From: Dyella sp. C9
Lineage (GTDB): Bacteria > Pseudomonadota > Gammaproteobacteria > Xanthomonadales > Rhodanobacteraceae
Assembly: GCF_003332825.1 (NCBI RefSeq)
Contig: NZ_QIRF01000011.1
Location: forward strand, 1 to 64,000
Length of the DNA: 64,000 nt
Direction: 5' to 3'
The position numbers and the translations under genes were made by a program. The number at the start of each line of letters is the position of its first letter. Positions within the stretch are counted from its first letter, which is position 1. The notes beneath the pieces were generated by a model. That model saw only the letters and a program-made list of their open reading frames with translations. It did no database searches and had not been told where the DNA came from. Shown piece after piece: positions 46,290-56,695 of this stretch.

Positions 46290-47138
46290 TTACTCGGCCA
46301 GGAAGCTGCCCACGTGCTGCACGAAGCGCTGCGGGTACTGGTACTGGGCGCCGTGGTTGCCGTCCGGATAGAGGATCAGCTGTGCATTGGGCAGGTGCTG
46401 GTGCAGCAGGTATGAATTGATCGTGTAGATGATCACGTCGGTGCTGCCGTTGAGCACCAGCGTCGGCTGGGTGATGGACCTGAGGTAGTCGTACGGGTTA
46501 TCGCGCGGGGCGCCCCACTTCGACAGCGCCTCGATCTGTGCGGGTGCGACCTTGTCGTTGACCTCGGTGTCGCGATCCTGAGTGCGCTGGCGAAACCGCT
46601 GGAGGAAGGCGCGACCCGCGTCCTGGCTGGCCTGTGAATCGGTGAAGAACACCTTCAGCCACAGGTGGTCGGGCTGCTCGTAGGTTGCGCCAAAGATCTC
46701 CTGGGCCTCCGGGGTGAGCGTGGCCATGCCTTCGCCGCTGCGCGGGCCGGTCCCCACCAGCACCAGCTTGCGCACGAGTTGCGGTTCGGCCTGCGTGAGC
46801 GCCTGTGCCACCAGTCCGCCAAGGGAGAAGCCGAGCACGTCGACCTGCGTCAGGCCGAGGGCCTTGATGAAAGCCGCGGCATTGGCCGCCATGCCCTCGA
46901 TGGTGGTGGGCACTTCGCCCGAGCTGCTGGCGATGCCGGCGTTGTCGAACAGGATGACTTCGCGGTCACGGGCCAGCCCATCGGTGATGGCGGGGTCCCA
47001 GTGATCCATGGTGCCGGTGAAGTGCATGTTGAAAACCAGCGGCACGCCCTGCGGACGGCCAAAACGGCGATAGGCAAAGCGGATGCCGCTGGCCTCGACG
47101 TACTGGGTGGGGGCGGTCTGGTGGGTGTGGGTGCTCAT
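46290..47138 (-). CDS. Alpha/beta hydrolase
   Basis: This is a 282-residue alpha/beta-fold hydrolase. The nucleophile elbow is GFSLGG, with the oxyanion region FNMHFTGTMDHW, an acid in NGSTDVII and a His near DGNHGAQYQ. It probably cleaves an ester or lactone. It is the first gene of the minus-strand hydrolase-DUF427-SDR group, divergent from the LysR gene that starts at 47312. Confidence 0.9.
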   Translation of the reverse strand: MSTHTHQTAPTQYVEASGIRFAYRRFGRPQGVPLVFNMHFTGTMDHWDPAITDGLARDREVILFDNAGIASSSGEVPTTIEGMAANAAAFIKALGLTQVDVLGFSLGGLVAQALTQAEPQLVRKLVLVGTGPRSGEGMATLTPEAQEIFGATYEQPDHLWLKVFFTDSQASQDAGRAFLQRFRQRTQDRDTEVNDKVAPAQIEALSKWGAPRDNPYDYLRSITQPTLVLNGSTDVIIYTINSYLLHQHLPNAQLILYPDGNHGAQYQYPQRFVQHVGSFLAE

Positions 47139-47277
47139 GGCGAAACCTCATCAATGAAAGGAAGGGTGGCGTGGTGCCAGTCCTGCGAGGCATTGCTTCG
47201 TGGCCTGGCCGGGTGGGGCTTGGCGGGAAATCTAGGCTTCCGTGGCGAGGATGAAAAAGACTTTGTAAGCTTGGCCC

Positions 47278-47294
47278 CATGCCTGCGAGGCATG
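47278..47294. promoter_or_regulatory. LysR-type operator in the divergent region
   Basis: CATGCCT and AGGCATG flank a GCG centre. T80 and A92 of this stretch give the T-N11-A core of LysR binding sites. It lies 18 bases before the LysR start and about 140 bases before the hydrolase start, so it can serve both promoters. Confidence 0.55.
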
Positions 47295-47311
47295 CCTTCC
47301 GCGGGGTTGCC

Positions 47312-48211
47312 ATGGAGCTGCGCCATCTTCGCTACTTCGTCGCCGTGGCCGAGACCGGCAGCCTCACGGTGGCGGCCGAACGGCGCCTGTTTACCTCGCA
47401 GCCCTCGTTGAGCCGCCAGATCAAGGACCTGGAAGACCAGGTGGGTGCGTCCTTGCTCAATCGCAGCGCGCGCGGGGTGGAGCTGACCGATGCCGGCAAG
47501 GCGTTTCTCGATCACGCGAAGCTGGCCCTCAACCAGGTCGACGCGGCCGTGGAAGCCGCGCGGCGAGCCGCCCAGCCGGCCAAGCAGCGCTTTGCCATGG
47601 GCTTCCTCACCGGGCAGGAGATGACCTGGCTGCCCGAGTCCATGCATGTGCTGCGCGCCGACCTCCCGAGCATCGACGTCACGGTGTCGAGCGACTACTC
47701 GCCCGATCTTGGCGAGGCGGTGGCGCGCGGGCGGCTTGATCTTGCCTTCATGCGCGCCGAGCCGGACTACGACCTGGCTTACCGGCGCGTATCGCAGGAG
47801 CCGCTGGTGGTGCTGATGCCCAGCGACCATCCGCTGGCGGCGCGTGCGGCCATACGTCCGCGCGATCTCGTCGGCGAGCCGTTCATCGCCATGGCCAACA
47901 AGGCCAAGGTGTTGCGCGCTGCCATCGACGCCTATCTTGGCGAGGCGGGCATCGCCATCGAGCCCGCACAGCTGGTGGACAATCCGGCGATGGTGATGTC
48001 GCTGGTGGCGTCCACGCGTGGCGTGACGTTGATTCCCGCGTACGCGCAAAACCTGATGCCATGGTCGGTCACCAGCCGGCCACTTGCCGGGGAGCCGCCG
48101 ACCGTGGACCTGGTGGTGGGTTACAGCCGCAGCAATCAGTCGCCCATCCTGCATAGGTTCCTCTCCCATCTCGAGGAACTGGTGTCACGGATCGAGCAGC
48201 GCCGCGGCTGA
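47312..48211 (+). CDS. LysR family transcriptional regulator
   Basis: This 299-residue LTTR has the DNA-binding helix-turn-helix (ELRHLRYFVAVAETGSLTVAAERRLFTSQPSLSRQIKDLE) and a C-terminal effector domain. I start at MELRHLR, which matches LTTR N-termini; 11 upstream codons are in frame but would cover the palindromic operator. It is divergent from the hydrolase operon and likely regulates it. Confidence 0.92.
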   Translation: MELRHLRYFVAVAETGSLTVAAERRLFTSQPSLSRQIKDLEDQVGASLLNRSARGVELTDAGKAFLDHAKLALNQVDAAVEAARRAAQPAKQRFAMGFLTGQEMTWLPESMHVLRADLPSIDVTVSSDYSPDLGEAVARGRLDLAFMRAEPDYDLAYRRVSQEPLVVLMPSDHPLAARAAIRPRDLVGEPFIAMANKAKVLRAAIDAYLGEAGIAIEPAQLVDNPAMVMSLVASTRGVTLIPAYAQNLMPWSVTSRPLAGEPPTVDLVVGYSRSNQSPILHRFLSHLEELVSRIEQRRG

Positions 48212-48251
48212 GGCGTCCGCACCGAAGAGTTCCACGTCGCCGCGACGGAGT

Positions 48252-48282
48252 CTTGAACGGCATGACCGCGTTATCGTTCAAG
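48252..48282. repeat. Inverted repeat downstream of the LysR gene
   Basis: CTTGAACG and CGTTCAAG are perfect complements 15 bases apart. It follows the LysR stop by 40 bases and precedes the phosphoketolase gene by about 156. Either a loose terminator or a regulatory site for xfp. Confidence 0.35.
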
Positions 48283-48438
48283 CCGGCAGGTGATTCGGTG
48301 AGGCTTGCATGGCTTCGCTGTTCCGCCGGCAGGTCCGTCGCAGGGCTGGGCCGGCATGGGGCGTCGCCGCTATGACGGGGCCTGCACGCGGCGCCGTGCA
48401 CGATCCGGGGCCGGCCCCTGGTGAGAAGGACGCGCGCC

Positions 48439-50799
48439 ATGTCATTGCTCGACCCCATCCTGCTCGATCGCATGCACCGCTATTGGCAGGCTTCCAATTA
48501 CCTGGCCGTGGGGCAGATCTACCTGCGGGACAATCCGCTGCTGGAAGAGCCGCTGACGCTCGATCACGTGAAGCAGCGCCTGCTCGGGCACTGGGGCACC
48601 ACGTCGGGACTGAACTTCATCTACACCCACCTGAACAGGGTGATCCGCAACCAGGACCTGAACATGATCTACGTGATCGGTCCGGGGCATGGCGGGCCCG
48701 GGCTGGTGGCGCATACCTATCTGGAAGGTTCGTACACCGAGACCTATCCGCACATCAGCCGCGACCGCGAGGGCATGCGTCAGCTGTTCAAGCAGTTCTC
48801 CTGGCCTTACGGCGTGCCCAGTCATGTGGCTCCGGAAACGCCGGGCTCGATCCACGAGGGCGGCGAGCTTGGCTATGCACTGTCACACGCGTACGGCGCG
48901 GCATTCGACAACCCGGATCTCATCGTCACCTGCATCGTGGGTGATGGCGAAGCCGAAACCGGGCCGCTGGCCACCAGCTGGCATTCCAACAAGTTCGTCA
49001 ATCCGGCGCGCGATGGCGCGGTGCTACCCATCCTGCACCTCAACGGTTACAAGATCGCCAACCCCACGGTGCTTGCACGCATCGGCGATCGCGAACTCAA
49101 GTACCTGCTGCAAGGCTTCGGGCACGAGCCGATCTTCGTCGAAGGCCATGAGCCGGAGCTGATGCACAAGGCGTTTGCCACGGCGCTGGATGCCTGCATC
49201 GCGCGTATCCAGCGCATCCAGCGCACCGCAAGGCGCAGTGGTGCGGCCAAGGCGAAGCGTCCGCGCTGGCCGATGATCGTGCTGCGTTCGCCCAAGGGCT
49301 GGACCGGGCCGGCGGTGGTCGATGGGCTGCCGGTCGAAGGCACCTGGCGCGCGCATCAGGTGCCGTTGTCGGACATGGCCAAACCCGGGCACGTAGAGAT
49401 CCTCGAACGATGGATGAAGAGCTATCGCCCGGACCAGCTGTTCGACAAGCAGGGCACGCTGATCGAAGAGCTGGCCACGTTGCCGCCCACCGGCCATCGC
49501 CGCATGGGCGCCAATCCGCACGCCAACGGCGGCACACTGCTGAAGTCGCTGTGCATGCCGGATTTCCGTGACTTCGCATTGAGCTTCGATCTGCCCGGTG
49601 CGCTCAAGGCCGAGGCCACGCGCAACCTGGGGCGCTGGTTGCGCGAGGTGATGAGGCTCAACATGGAGCAGGCCAATTTTCGCCTGTTCGGCCCCGACGA
49701 AACCGCATCCAACCGGCTCGATGCCGTGTACGAGGTCACCCCCAAGACCTGGCTGGCCGAGACGGTGGATACCGACATGAACCTCGCGCCGGACGGGCGC
49801 GTGATGGAGGTGCTCAGCGAACACCAGTGCCAGGGTTGGCTGGAGGGCTACCTGATCACCGGCCGCCATGGCCTGTTCAACTGCTACGAGGCGTTCATCC
49901 ATATCGTCGATTCGATGTTCAACCAGCATGCGAAGTGGTTGAAGGTGACGCGCACCATTCCGTGGCGGCCGCCGATCGCATCGCTCAACTACCTGCTCAG
50001 CTCGCATGTGTGGCACCAGGACCACAACGGCTTCTCGCACCAGGATCCGGGTTTCATCGACCATGTGGCGAACAAGAAGGCGGAGATCGTGCGCATCTAT
50101 CTTCCGCCGGATGCGAACTGCCTGCTGTCGGTAGCCGACCACTGCCTGCGCAGCCGTCATTACGTCAACCTGATCATCTCCGGCAAGCAGCCGGACTGGC
50201 AGTGGCTGGATATCGACGCCGCGGTAGCGCATTGCACGGCCGGCGCGGGCATCTGGGACTGGGCCGGCAACGAGAAGGGCAATCCCGACGTGGTACTGGC
50301 CTGTGCCGGCGACTCGCCCACGGTGGAGGCGCTGGCCGCGGTGATGCTGTTGCGCGTGGCGGCGTCGGAGTTGCGCATACGCGTGGTGAACGTGGTGGAC
50401 CTGCTGACCCTGCAGACCTCCGACGAGCACCCGCATGGCATGGATCACGACGAGTTCGACCGCCTGTTCACCCGTGACAAGCCGGTGATCTTCGCCTTCC
50501 ACGGCTACCCCGGCATCATTCACAGGCTCACCTATCGCCGCCACAACCACGACAACATCCACGTGCGTGGCTACAAGGAGGAGGGCACCACCACCACGCC
50601 GTTCGACATGATGGTGCTCAACAACCTCGATCGCTACCAGCTTGCGCTGGACGTGATCAACCGGGTGCCCAAGCTGGCGCACCTGCGCGAGAAAGCCGAG
50701 CAGCGCTACTGGTCCGAGATCGAGCGGCACCGCCTGTACGTGAGCGAGCACGGCATCGACCTTCCCGAAATCCGCAACTGGCAATGGCAGCCGGCATGA
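48439..50799 (+). CDS. xfp: Phosphoketolase (xylulose-5-phosphate/fructose-6-phosphate)
   Basis: This 786-residue TPP enzyme cleaves xylulose 5-phosphate or fructose 6-phosphate to acetyl phosphate and a C3 or C4 sugar phosphate. It shows [22 protein letters not shown], the TPP-binding [32 protein letters not shown] and NVVDLLTLQ. The adjacent acetate kinase turns acetyl phosphate into acetate plus ATP. AAGGA eight bases before the ATG sets the start. Its stop overlaps the ackA start (ATGA). Confidence 0.95.
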   Translation: MSLLDPILLDRMHRYWQASNYLAVGQIYLRDNPLLEEPLTLDHVKQRLLGHWGTTSGLNFIYTHLNRVIRNQDLNMIYVIGPGHGGPGLVAHTYLEGSYTETYPHISRDREGMRQLFKQFSWPYGVPSHVAPETPGSIHEGGELGYALSHAYGAAFDNPDLIVTCIVGDGEAETGPLATSWHSNKFVNPARDGAVLPILHLNGYKIANPTVLARIGDRELKYLLQGFGHEPIFVEGHEPELMHKAFATALDACIARIQRIQRTARRSGAAKAKRPRWPMIVLRSPKGWTGPAVVDGLPVEGTWRAHQVPLSDMAKPGHVEILERWMKSYRPDQLFDKQGTLIEELATLPPTGHRRMGANPHANGGTLLKSLCMPDFRDFALSFDLPGALKAEATRNLGRWLREVMRLNMEQANFRLFGPDETASNRLDAVYEVTPKTWLAETVDTDMNLAPDGRVMEVLSEHQCQGWLEGYLITGRHGLFNCYEAFIHIVDSMFNQHAKWLKVTRTIPWRPPIASLNYLLSSHVWHQDHNGFSHQDPGFIDHVANKKAEIVRIYLPPDANCLLSVADHCLRSRHYVNLIISGKQPDWQWLDIDAAVAHCTAGAGIWDWAGNEKGNPDVVLACAGDSPTVEALAAVMLLRVAASELRIRVVNVVDLLTLQTSDEHPHGMDHDEFDRLFTRDKPVIFAFHGYPGIIHRLTYRRHNHDNIHVRGYKEEGTTTTPFDMMVLNNLDRYQLALDVINRVPKLAHLREKAEQRYWSEIERHRLYVSEHGIDLPEIRNWQWQPA

Positions 50800-51890
50800 A
50801 CATCCTCACGCTGAATGTCGGCTCGTCGTCGTTGAAGTTCGGCATCTACCGGAGTTCCGGTGACGAGCCCGTGCTGGTGGTCGACGGGGCGGTGGAAACC
50901 GGTGAAGGCGCGCATGCCTTGCACTACCGCACAGCCGATGGCTCGATCCAGCGCGAGCTGCATCTCGACGGCGAGGCTGCGCCCCTGCCGGCCCTGCTGG
51001 AGCTGCCCTCGCTGGAAACCATCGGGCGCTTCGATGCGGTGGCCCACCGCATCGTGCATGGTGGCCCGTGGCTGCGCGAGCACTGCGTGATCGACCGCGA
51101 CGTGGCGGCGCGCATCGAGGCGGCGTCCAGCTTTGCGCCACTGCATGTGCCCGGCGCGCTGCGCTGGATAAGCCGCGCCCACGACGCATGGCCCGAGTTG
51201 CCGCAAGTGGCATGCTTCGATACGGCCTTCCACCATCCGCTGCCCGATCTGGCGCGCGTGTTGCCGGTGCCGCACGAGCTGCGAGCCAAGGGCGTCGAGC
51301 GATTCGGGTTCCATGGCCTGTCGTGCGAGTCGATCCTGCGGCAGCTGGAGTCCCCGCCAGAGCGGCTGGTGATCGCCCACCTGGGTAGCGGCGCCAGCCT
51401 GACCGCGGTGCGCAACGGGCGCTCGGTCGATACCAGCATGGGCCTGACGCCGACCGGCGGCATCATCATGGGTACGCGTCCGGGCGACCTGGATCCTGGC
51501 GTGATGCTGTTCCTGCTGCGCGAGCAGCACTGCACCAATCATGAGTTGCAGGAGCTGCTGGAGCATCGCTCGGGGCTGCGCGGTATTTCGGGGCTGAGCG
51601 CGGACGTGCGCGAGCTGGCGGCGAGCGACCAGCCACTGGCGGCGCTCGCGCTGGCCCAGTTCGCGCAGTCCGTGGCCAAGCAGGCGGCTGCGCTGGCGAT
51701 CGTGCTGGGTGGCATCGACCTGCTGGTGTTCACCGGCGGCATCGGCGAGCACCATGCCCCGACACGGCAGCACGTCGAGCAACTGTTGCGCCCCTGCTTC
51801 CCCGGGCTGGCAACGCGCGTGCTGCCATCGCAGGAGAACCTGGTGATGGCCGCGCATGCGCAGCGGTTGTTGTCGACCGGCCAGCCTTGA
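50796..51890 (+). CDS. ackA: Acetate kinase
   Basis: The 364-residue enzyme makes ATP and acetate from acetyl phosphate. It has [49 protein letters not shown], the nucleotide loop TGGIGEHH. It is shorter than the usual 400 residues. The four-base overlap with xfp shows translational coupling: the pair forms a short phosphoketolase route giving ATP without using glycolysis. Confidence 0.94.
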   Translation: MNILTLNVGSSSLKFGIYRSSGDEPVLVVDGAVETGEGAHALHYRTADGSIQRELHLDGEAAPLPALLELPSLETIGRFDAVAHRIVHGGPWLREHCVIDRDVAARIEAASSFAPLHVPGALRWISRAHDAWPELPQVACFDTAFHHPLPDLARVLPVPHELRAKGVERFGFHGLSCESILRQLESPPERLVIAHLGSGASLTAVRNGRSVDTSMGLTPTGGIIMGTRPGDLDPGVMLFLLREQHCTNHELQELLEHRSGLRGISGLSADVRELAASDQPLAALALAQFAQSVAKQAAALAIVLGGIDLLVFTGGIGEHHAPTRQHVEQLLRPCFPGLATRVLPSQENLVMAAHAQRLLSTGQP

Positions 51891-51898
51891 AGTACCGC

Positions 51899-53362
51899 TC
51901 AGAACGAACCGAACAGCATGCCCAGCGGTATCACCACCAGCAGTGCCACCAGCGAGGGTGCGATGCCGGCCATGGCGATGGAGCGATAGCTGTCGCGATG
52001 CGTCGCTCCGCACAGTGCCAGCAGCGTCACGATGGCACCGGTGTGCGGAAGTATGTCCAGCGTCCCCGAACCGATGGCGGCGACGCGATGCAGCAGCGAG
52101 GGGTCGATGCCCAGTGCATCGGCAGCGGCCTTGTAGGTGCTGCCCATGGCATCCAGCGCAATCGACAGCCCGCCGGACGCCGAGCCGGTGAGGCCGGCGA
52201 GCACGTTCGTGGCCACCGCGAGCGAGACAACCGGGCCGCCCGGCGTGGACAGCACCTGCTCGCGCACCAGGTGGAACGCGGGCAGGGCGGCGATGACGGA
52301 GCCGAAGCCCGCCAGGCTGGAGACACTGAGCGCCGGCAACACGGCGGCATCGGCGCCTTCGCCCATGCTGGTGCGTATCCGTGCGATGTGCCTGTGCTGC
52401 AGCAGTAGCAATACCGCAATGGCGGCCGCGAGCGCGACGATCACCGACCACACGCCGGCCACTCCCGAAAGGCTGGTATTTCCCCAGTGCGGCTCGGCGA
52501 GATAGGCGAGATTCATGCGCGGGATCACCACCAGCGACATCAGCAGGTTGGTGGCGGTGACCACGGCCAGTGGCAGAAAGGCGACCCATGTCGAAGGTCG
52601 CGCCACGAAGGGGTGGCCATGCCCGGCCTCGGCGAGGTCGAATTCATCGGCCAAGGCAGCGCGATCGCGCGCGGATTTCAGTGTCGCGGATGCCACCTGG
52701 GGGGAGGCGGGCACGAAACCCTCGCCTTTTCGGGTGGCCAATCGCCGCTCGTAAGCCAGCCAAAGCAGGCCCAGCGCCAGCATGATCACGGCGGATATCA
52801 GTCCCAGGCCCGGTGCGGCGAACGCGGTGGTGCCGAAGAACGGCATCGGTATCGCGTTCTGTATCGAAGGCGTGCCGGGCAAGGCGGTCATGGTGAAGGT
52901 GCTCGTGCCAAGCACGATCGTCGCCGGCATCAGGTGCTGCGGTATGTCAGCGGCCCGGAATACCTCGCGCGCCATCGGCACCAGCACGAAGAACGCCACG
53001 CACCGGCTGACGCCGCCATAGGTGACGAAGGCGCCCGCCAGCACCACGGCAAGCAGGGCCCGCTTCGTGCCAAGGCGGTGGATCATCGCATCGGCAATCA
53101 CTCGGATGGAGCCGGAGTCGTTCATCAGCTTTCCGAACACCGCGCCCAGCAAGAACAGCGGAAAGAACCGCGCAAGGAAATCGGCCGTGCCCAGCATGAA
53201 TCGCTGGGTCCAGCTGGCCAGCAACGGCTGGCCTGAGAACGCCGCCGCCACCAGTGCGCACAACGGCGCCAGCAGCAGCACGCTCCAGCCGCGAAATGCA
53301 CAGGCGATCAGCAGCACCAGTGCCACCGCGATCCCGGCCAGGCCCCACGGTTCGGCACTCAT
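51899..53362 (-). CDS. GntP family permease
   Basis: This 487-residue transporter has about 12 hydrophobic segments and resembles the GntP gluconate/organic acid:H+ symporters (WGLAGIAVALVLLIACAFRGW, AFVTYGGVSRCVAFFVLVPM, LTGSASGGLSIALDAMG, LPHTGAIVTLLALCG). The substrate is likely a gluconate-like acid or 3-hydroxybutyrate. The gene converges on ackA with an 8-base gap. Confidence 0.85.
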   Translation of the reverse strand: MSAEPWGLAGIAVALVLLIACAFRGWSVLLLAPLCALVAAAFSGQPLLASWTQRFMLGTADFLARFFPLFLLGAVFGKLMNDSGSIRVIADAMIHRLGTKRALLAVVLAGAFVTYGGVSRCVAFFVLVPMAREVFRAADIPQHLMPATIVLGTSTFTMTALPGTPSIQNAIPMPFFGTTAFAAPGLGLISAVIMLALGLLWLAYERRLATRKGEGFVPASPQVASATLKSARDRAALADEFDLAEAGHGHPFVARPSTWVAFLPLAVVTATNLLMSLVVIPRMNLAYLAEPHWGNTSLSGVAGVWSVIVALAAAIAVLLLLQHRHIARIRTSMGEGADAAVLPALSVSSLAGFGSVIAALPAFHLVREQVLSTPGGPVVSLAVATNVLAGLTGSASGGLSIALDAMGSTYKAAADALGIDPSLLHRVAAIGSGTLDILPHTGAIVTLLALCGATHRDSYRSIAMAGIAPSLVALLVVIPLGMLFGSF

Positions 53363-53650
53363 GAAATCGCTTGCGCGTGGAGAGGCGCGCCAGCGTCCCG
53401 GTGCGCAGCGAGGCCGTCCTTGAGGCCGTCTCGCGGCGCGCGAGAAGCGCAGGGGATGTCTACGTCCCGTGAGCGGGTCGTGGTGTGCATGCCGGTATTC
53501 CTGTGGTTCGTAACGCCACTTTGCCGGCCTTAGGGTCAAGGGCATGTGGTGCATCCACGCCCGGTTTCTTCCGCAAGGCGGTCGCGCCGGCTGCCGTTTA
53601 TTCCGCGGTGCAACTTGCCGGACACGACCCACGCGGTACACTCGGCAGAT
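53363..53650. other. Region between the permease and the riboswitch
   Basis: About 290 bases carry the divergent promoters of the permease and of the riboswitch leader. I saw no gene and no certain promoter hexamers. Confidence 0.4.
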
Positions 53651-53840
53651 CACAGGTGTCCTGCTGTCGGTGTCGATGCGCAGGGTGAAACGGGAAGTCG
53701 GTGCGGGTGGAAACACCCCATGCCGACGCTGCCCCCGCAACGGTAGGCGAGAAAACCCGGCATGAAACCACTGCGCTATGCGCGGGAAGGTGCCGGGGTG
53801 AAGCTGACGCTTCGCTCGTGAGCCCGGAGACCGGCCTGTG
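53651..53840 (+). ncRNA. Cobalamin (adenosylcobalamin) riboswitch
   Basis: All core elements of the B12 riboswitch are present on the plus strand: the outer stem P1 (CACAGG at 53651 pairing CCTGTG at 53835), GGGAAGTCGGTG (53692-53703), CTGCCCCCGCAAC with GGTA (53729-53745), and the B12 box AGCCCGGAGACCGG (53821-53834). It sits 140 bases upstream of mmsA. Cobalamin riboswitches usually shut off downstream expression when B12 is bound. Their usual targets are B12 synthesis or transport and B12-independent isozymes, so its position before a valine operon is unusual. Confidence 0.95.
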
Positions 53841-53980
53841 TCGACGCTTGGCGCGTCGTTCCCGGGCGTTGCGGAGGGCAACCAGGCGAGCTGATTCAGG
53901 AACTGGCTGCCTGCCGTCTTGCGTCTCCTTGTCTGCTCTGTAACCCCATCTCGCGGGTGTGCGATACGGAGACAGTACAA
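53841..53980 (+). promoter_or_regulatory. Riboswitch expression platform, candidate RBS-sequestering switch
   Basis: GTCTCC at 53923-53928 is perfectly complementary to GGAGAC at 53968-53973, which covers the mmsA Shine-Dalgarno. The same GGAGAC also occurs inside the aptamer (53826-53831). Pairing of GTCTCC with either copy would be exclusive. A short hairpin GTTGC-GGAGG-GCAAC (53868-53882) also lies here. No terminator with a U-tract was seen, so translational control is more likely. Confidence 0.5.
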
Positions 53981-55504
53981 ATGAATAAGTTGGATGCCGT
54001 TGCGACCGAAGTTGCAACCGTCAAGTTGTTGATCGACGGCGAGTTCGTCGAATCGAAGTCCCGCGAGTGGCGCGACGTGGTCAATCCGGCCACGCAGGCG
54101 GTGCTGGCCCGCGTGCCGTTCGCGACCCGGGACGAAGTGGATGCGGCGGTGTCCGCAGCCAAGCAGGCCTTCAAGACCTGGCGCAAGACGCCCATTGGCA
54201 CGCGCGCGCGCATTTTCCTCAAGTACCAGCAGCTCATCCGCGAGCACATGGGCGAGCTGGCAGCGTTGCTGACCGCGGAGCAGGGCAAGACCCTGCCTGA
54301 CGCCGAAGGCGACGTGTTCCGTGGCCTGGAAGTGGTCGAGCATGCGGCGGCCATCGGCAACCTGCAGCTGGGCGAGCTGGCCAACAACGTGGCCAACGGC
54401 GTGGATACCTACACCTTGCTGCAGCCGCTGGGCGTTTGCGCTGGCATCACGCCGTTCAATTTCCCGGCGATGATTCCGCTGTGGATGTTCCCGATGGCGA
54501 TCGCCACCGGCAACACCTTCGTGCTGAAGCCGTCGGAGCAGGACCCCATGGTCACCATGCGCCTGGTGGAACTGGCGCTGGAGGCGGGCATTCCCAAGGG
54601 CGTGCTCAACGTGGTGCATGGCGGCGAGGAAGTGGTCAACGCGATCTGCGATCACGCCGACATCAAGGCGGTGTCGTTCGTGGGCTCCACCCGCGTCGGC
54701 ACGCACGTCTATCACCGTGCTTCGCAGTCCGGCAAGCGCGTGCAGTGCATGATGGGCGCCAAGAACCACGCGGTGGTGCTGCCCGACGCCAACAAGGAGC
54801 AAACGCTCAATGCGCTGGCCGGCGCCGCGTTCGGCGCGGCCGGGCAGCGTTGCATGGCTGCCTCGACCGCCGTGCTGGTGGGCGAGGCGCAGTCGTGGAT
54901 TCCCGAGCTGGTCGCCAAGGCACGCACGCTCAAGGTGAATGCCGGCGTCGAGCCGGGCACCGACGTGGGCCCGCTGATTTCCTGCGCCGCCCGCGAGCGC
55001 GTGGAAGGCCTGATCGCTTCCGGCGTGCAGCAGGGCGCCACGCTGGAGCTCGACGGTCGCTCGCCGCAGGTGGCTGGCTATGAAGAAGGCAACTTCGTCG
55101 GCCCCACCATCTTCTCCAACGTGAAGCCGGGCATGCGCATCTACGACGAGGAAATCTTCGGCCCCGTGCTGGTGATTCTCTCGGCCGATTCGCTGGATGA
55201 GGCCATCGAGCTGGTCAATGCCAACCCCAACGGTAATGGCACGGCGGTGTTCACGCAGAGTGGCGCCGCGGCGCGCCGCTTCCAGGAGGACATCGACGTG
55301 GGCCAGGTCGGCATCAACGTGCCGATCCCGGTGCCGGTACCGCTGTTCTCGTTCACCGGTTCGCGCGCGTCGAAGCTGGGGGACCTTGGCCCGTACGGCA
55401 AGCAGGTCGTCACGTTCTACACGCAGACCAAGACGGTGACCCAGCGCTGGTTCGACGACCAGACCCTGGCCAGTGGCGTCAACACCACCATCCACCTCAA
55501 GTGA
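53981..55504 (+). CDS. mmsA: CoA-acylating methylmalonate-semialdehyde dehydrogenase
   Basis: The 507-residue enzyme oxidises methylmalonate semialdehyde to propionyl-CoA with NAD and CoA, the last step of valine breakdown. It has the aldehyde-dehydrogenase opening [11 protein letters not shown], the [17 protein letters not shown] segment, the catalytic Cys in GQRCMAAST, and MmsA-like [18 protein letters not shown]. The ATG has GGAGAC seven bases before it. It is the first gene behind the cobalamin riboswitch and 12 bases before the acyl-CoA dehydrogenase. Confidence 0.95.
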   Translation: MNKLDAVATEVATVKLLIDGEFVESKSREWRDVVNPATQAVLARVPFATRDEVDAAVSAAKQAFKTWRKTPIGTRARIFLKYQQLIREHMGELAALLTAEQGKTLPDAEGDVFRGLEVVEHAAAIGNLQLGELANNVANGVDTYTLLQPLGVCAGITPFNFPAMIPLWMFPMAIATGNTFVLKPSEQDPMVTMRLVELALEAGIPKGVLNVVHGGEEVVNAICDHADIKAVSFVGSTRVGTHVYHRASQSGKRVQCMMGAKNHAVVLPDANKEQTLNALAGAAFGAAGQRCMAASTAVLVGEAQSWIPELVAKARTLKVNAGVEPGTDVGPLISCAARERVEGLIASGVQQGATLELDGRSPQVAGYEEGNFVGPTIFSNVKPGMRIYDEEIFGPVLVILSADSLDEAIELVNANPNGNGTAVFTQSGAAARRFQEDIDVGQVGINVPIPVPVPLFSFTGSRASKLGDLGPYGKQVVTFYTQTKTVTQRWFDDQTLASGVNTTIHLK

Positions 55505-55516
55505 TGGGGTGCCACC

Positions 55517-56695
55517 ATGGATATCAAAGCCATGCCGGGGGCATCGCCGGAGCTGACGGACGAGCAGCAGGCGTTCCGTGAAGCGGCGCGCGACTTCGCC
55601 CAGGCGGAGCTCGCGCCATTTGCCGCCCAGTGGGATGCGGAGAGCGAGTTTCCGCGCGAAGCCATCCGCAAGGCTGGCGAGCTGGGTTTTTGCGGCCTGT
55701 ACACCGATGAGCAGGCCGGCGGCTCTGGCCTGACCCGGCTGGACGCGGCGATCGTGTTCGAGGAACTGGCCGCCGTCGATCCGTCGACGGCCGCGTTCAT
55801 CAGTATCCACAACATGGCCACGTGGATGCTGACCAGCTTTGCCACGCCTGCCGTGCGCGATGCCTGGGGCCCTGCACTGGCCCAGGCCGAGCGTCTTGCG
55901 TCGTACTGCCTGACCGAGCCGGGTGCCGGTTCGGATGCGGCCTCCCTGCGCACGCGTGCCGATCGCGACGGCGATCATTACGTCCTGCACGGCAGCAAGG
56001 CCTTCATCTCCGGCGCGGGTGCCACCGACATGCTGGTGGTGATGGCGCGCACGGGTGGCGAAGGCGCGCGCGGCATCTCTGCTTTTGCGGTGCCCGCGCA
56101 CCTGCAGGGCATCGGCTACGGTCGCAACGAAGAGAAGCTGGGCTGGCACAGCCAGCCCACGCGCAGTATTACCTTTGATGGCGTGTGCGTGCCGGCGGAC
56201 CACCTGCTGGGCAATGAGGGCGATGGATTCAAGATCGCCATGAAGGGCCTGGACGGCGGCCGCCTGAATATCGCCGCCTGTTCGCTCGGCGCCGCCCAGG
56301 GCGCGGTGGACGCGGCGCGCCGCTACATGGGCGAACGTCGCCAGTTCGGCAAGAAGCTGGCCGAGTTCCAGGCGTTGCAATTCAAGCTGGCCGACATGGT
56401 GACCGAGCTCGTCGCTTCGCGGCAGATGGTGCATACCGCCGCGCGCAAGCTCGATGCGGGCAGCCACGATGCAACCGTGTGGTGTGCGATGGCCAAGCGC
56501 TTCGCCACCGACGCCGGCTTCGCGATCTGCAATGACGCGCTGCAGATCCACGGTGGCTACGGCTACATCCGCGAATACCCGGTGGAACGCCTGCTTCGCG
56601 ATTGCCGCGTGCACCAGATCCTGGAAGGCACCAACGAAATCATGCGCGTCATCGTGGCGCGCCATCTGCTCAACACCGAAGAGGAATTGCGATGA
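55517..56695 (+). CDS. Acyl-CoA dehydrogenase, probable isobutyryl-CoA dehydrogenase
   Basis: The 392-residue flavoenzyme oxidises an acyl-CoA. Context makes isobutyryl-CoA the likely substrate, forming methacrylyl-CoA. It contains CLTEPGAGSDAASL (FAD/substrate loop), the C-terminal domain IHGGYGYIREYPVERLLRD, and catalytic Glu in ILEGTNEIMR. Its stop overlaps the next start by ATGA. It is FAD-dependent and needs ETF from elsewhere. Confidence 0.93.
   Translation: MDIKAMPGASPELTDEQQAFREAARDFAQAELAPFAAQWDAESEFPREAIRKAGELGFCGLYTDEQAGGSGLTRLDAAIVFEELAAVDPSTAAFISIHNMATWMLTSFATPAVRDAWGPALAQAERLASYCLTEPGAGSDAASLRTRADRDGDHYVLHGSKAFISGAGATDMLVVMARTGGEGARGISAFAVPAHLQGIGYGRNEEKLGWHSQPTRSITFDGVCVPADHLLGNEGDGFKIAMKGLDGGRLNIAACSLGAAQGAVDAARRYMGERRQFGKKLAEFQALQFKLADMVTELVASRQMVHTAARKLDAGSHDATVWCAMAKRFATDAGFAICNDALQIHGGYGYIREYPVERLLRDCRVHQILEGTNEIMRVIVARHLLNTEEELR

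Noticed and set aside
51899-56665. Open minus-strand frame of over 1500 codons across the permease gene and the mmsA-acd genes
   Set aside because: Only the first part (to 53362) is a permease. The rest lies opposite well-supported enzymes and the riboswitch, and has the His/Gln/Arg/Leu-rich look of a shadow frame.
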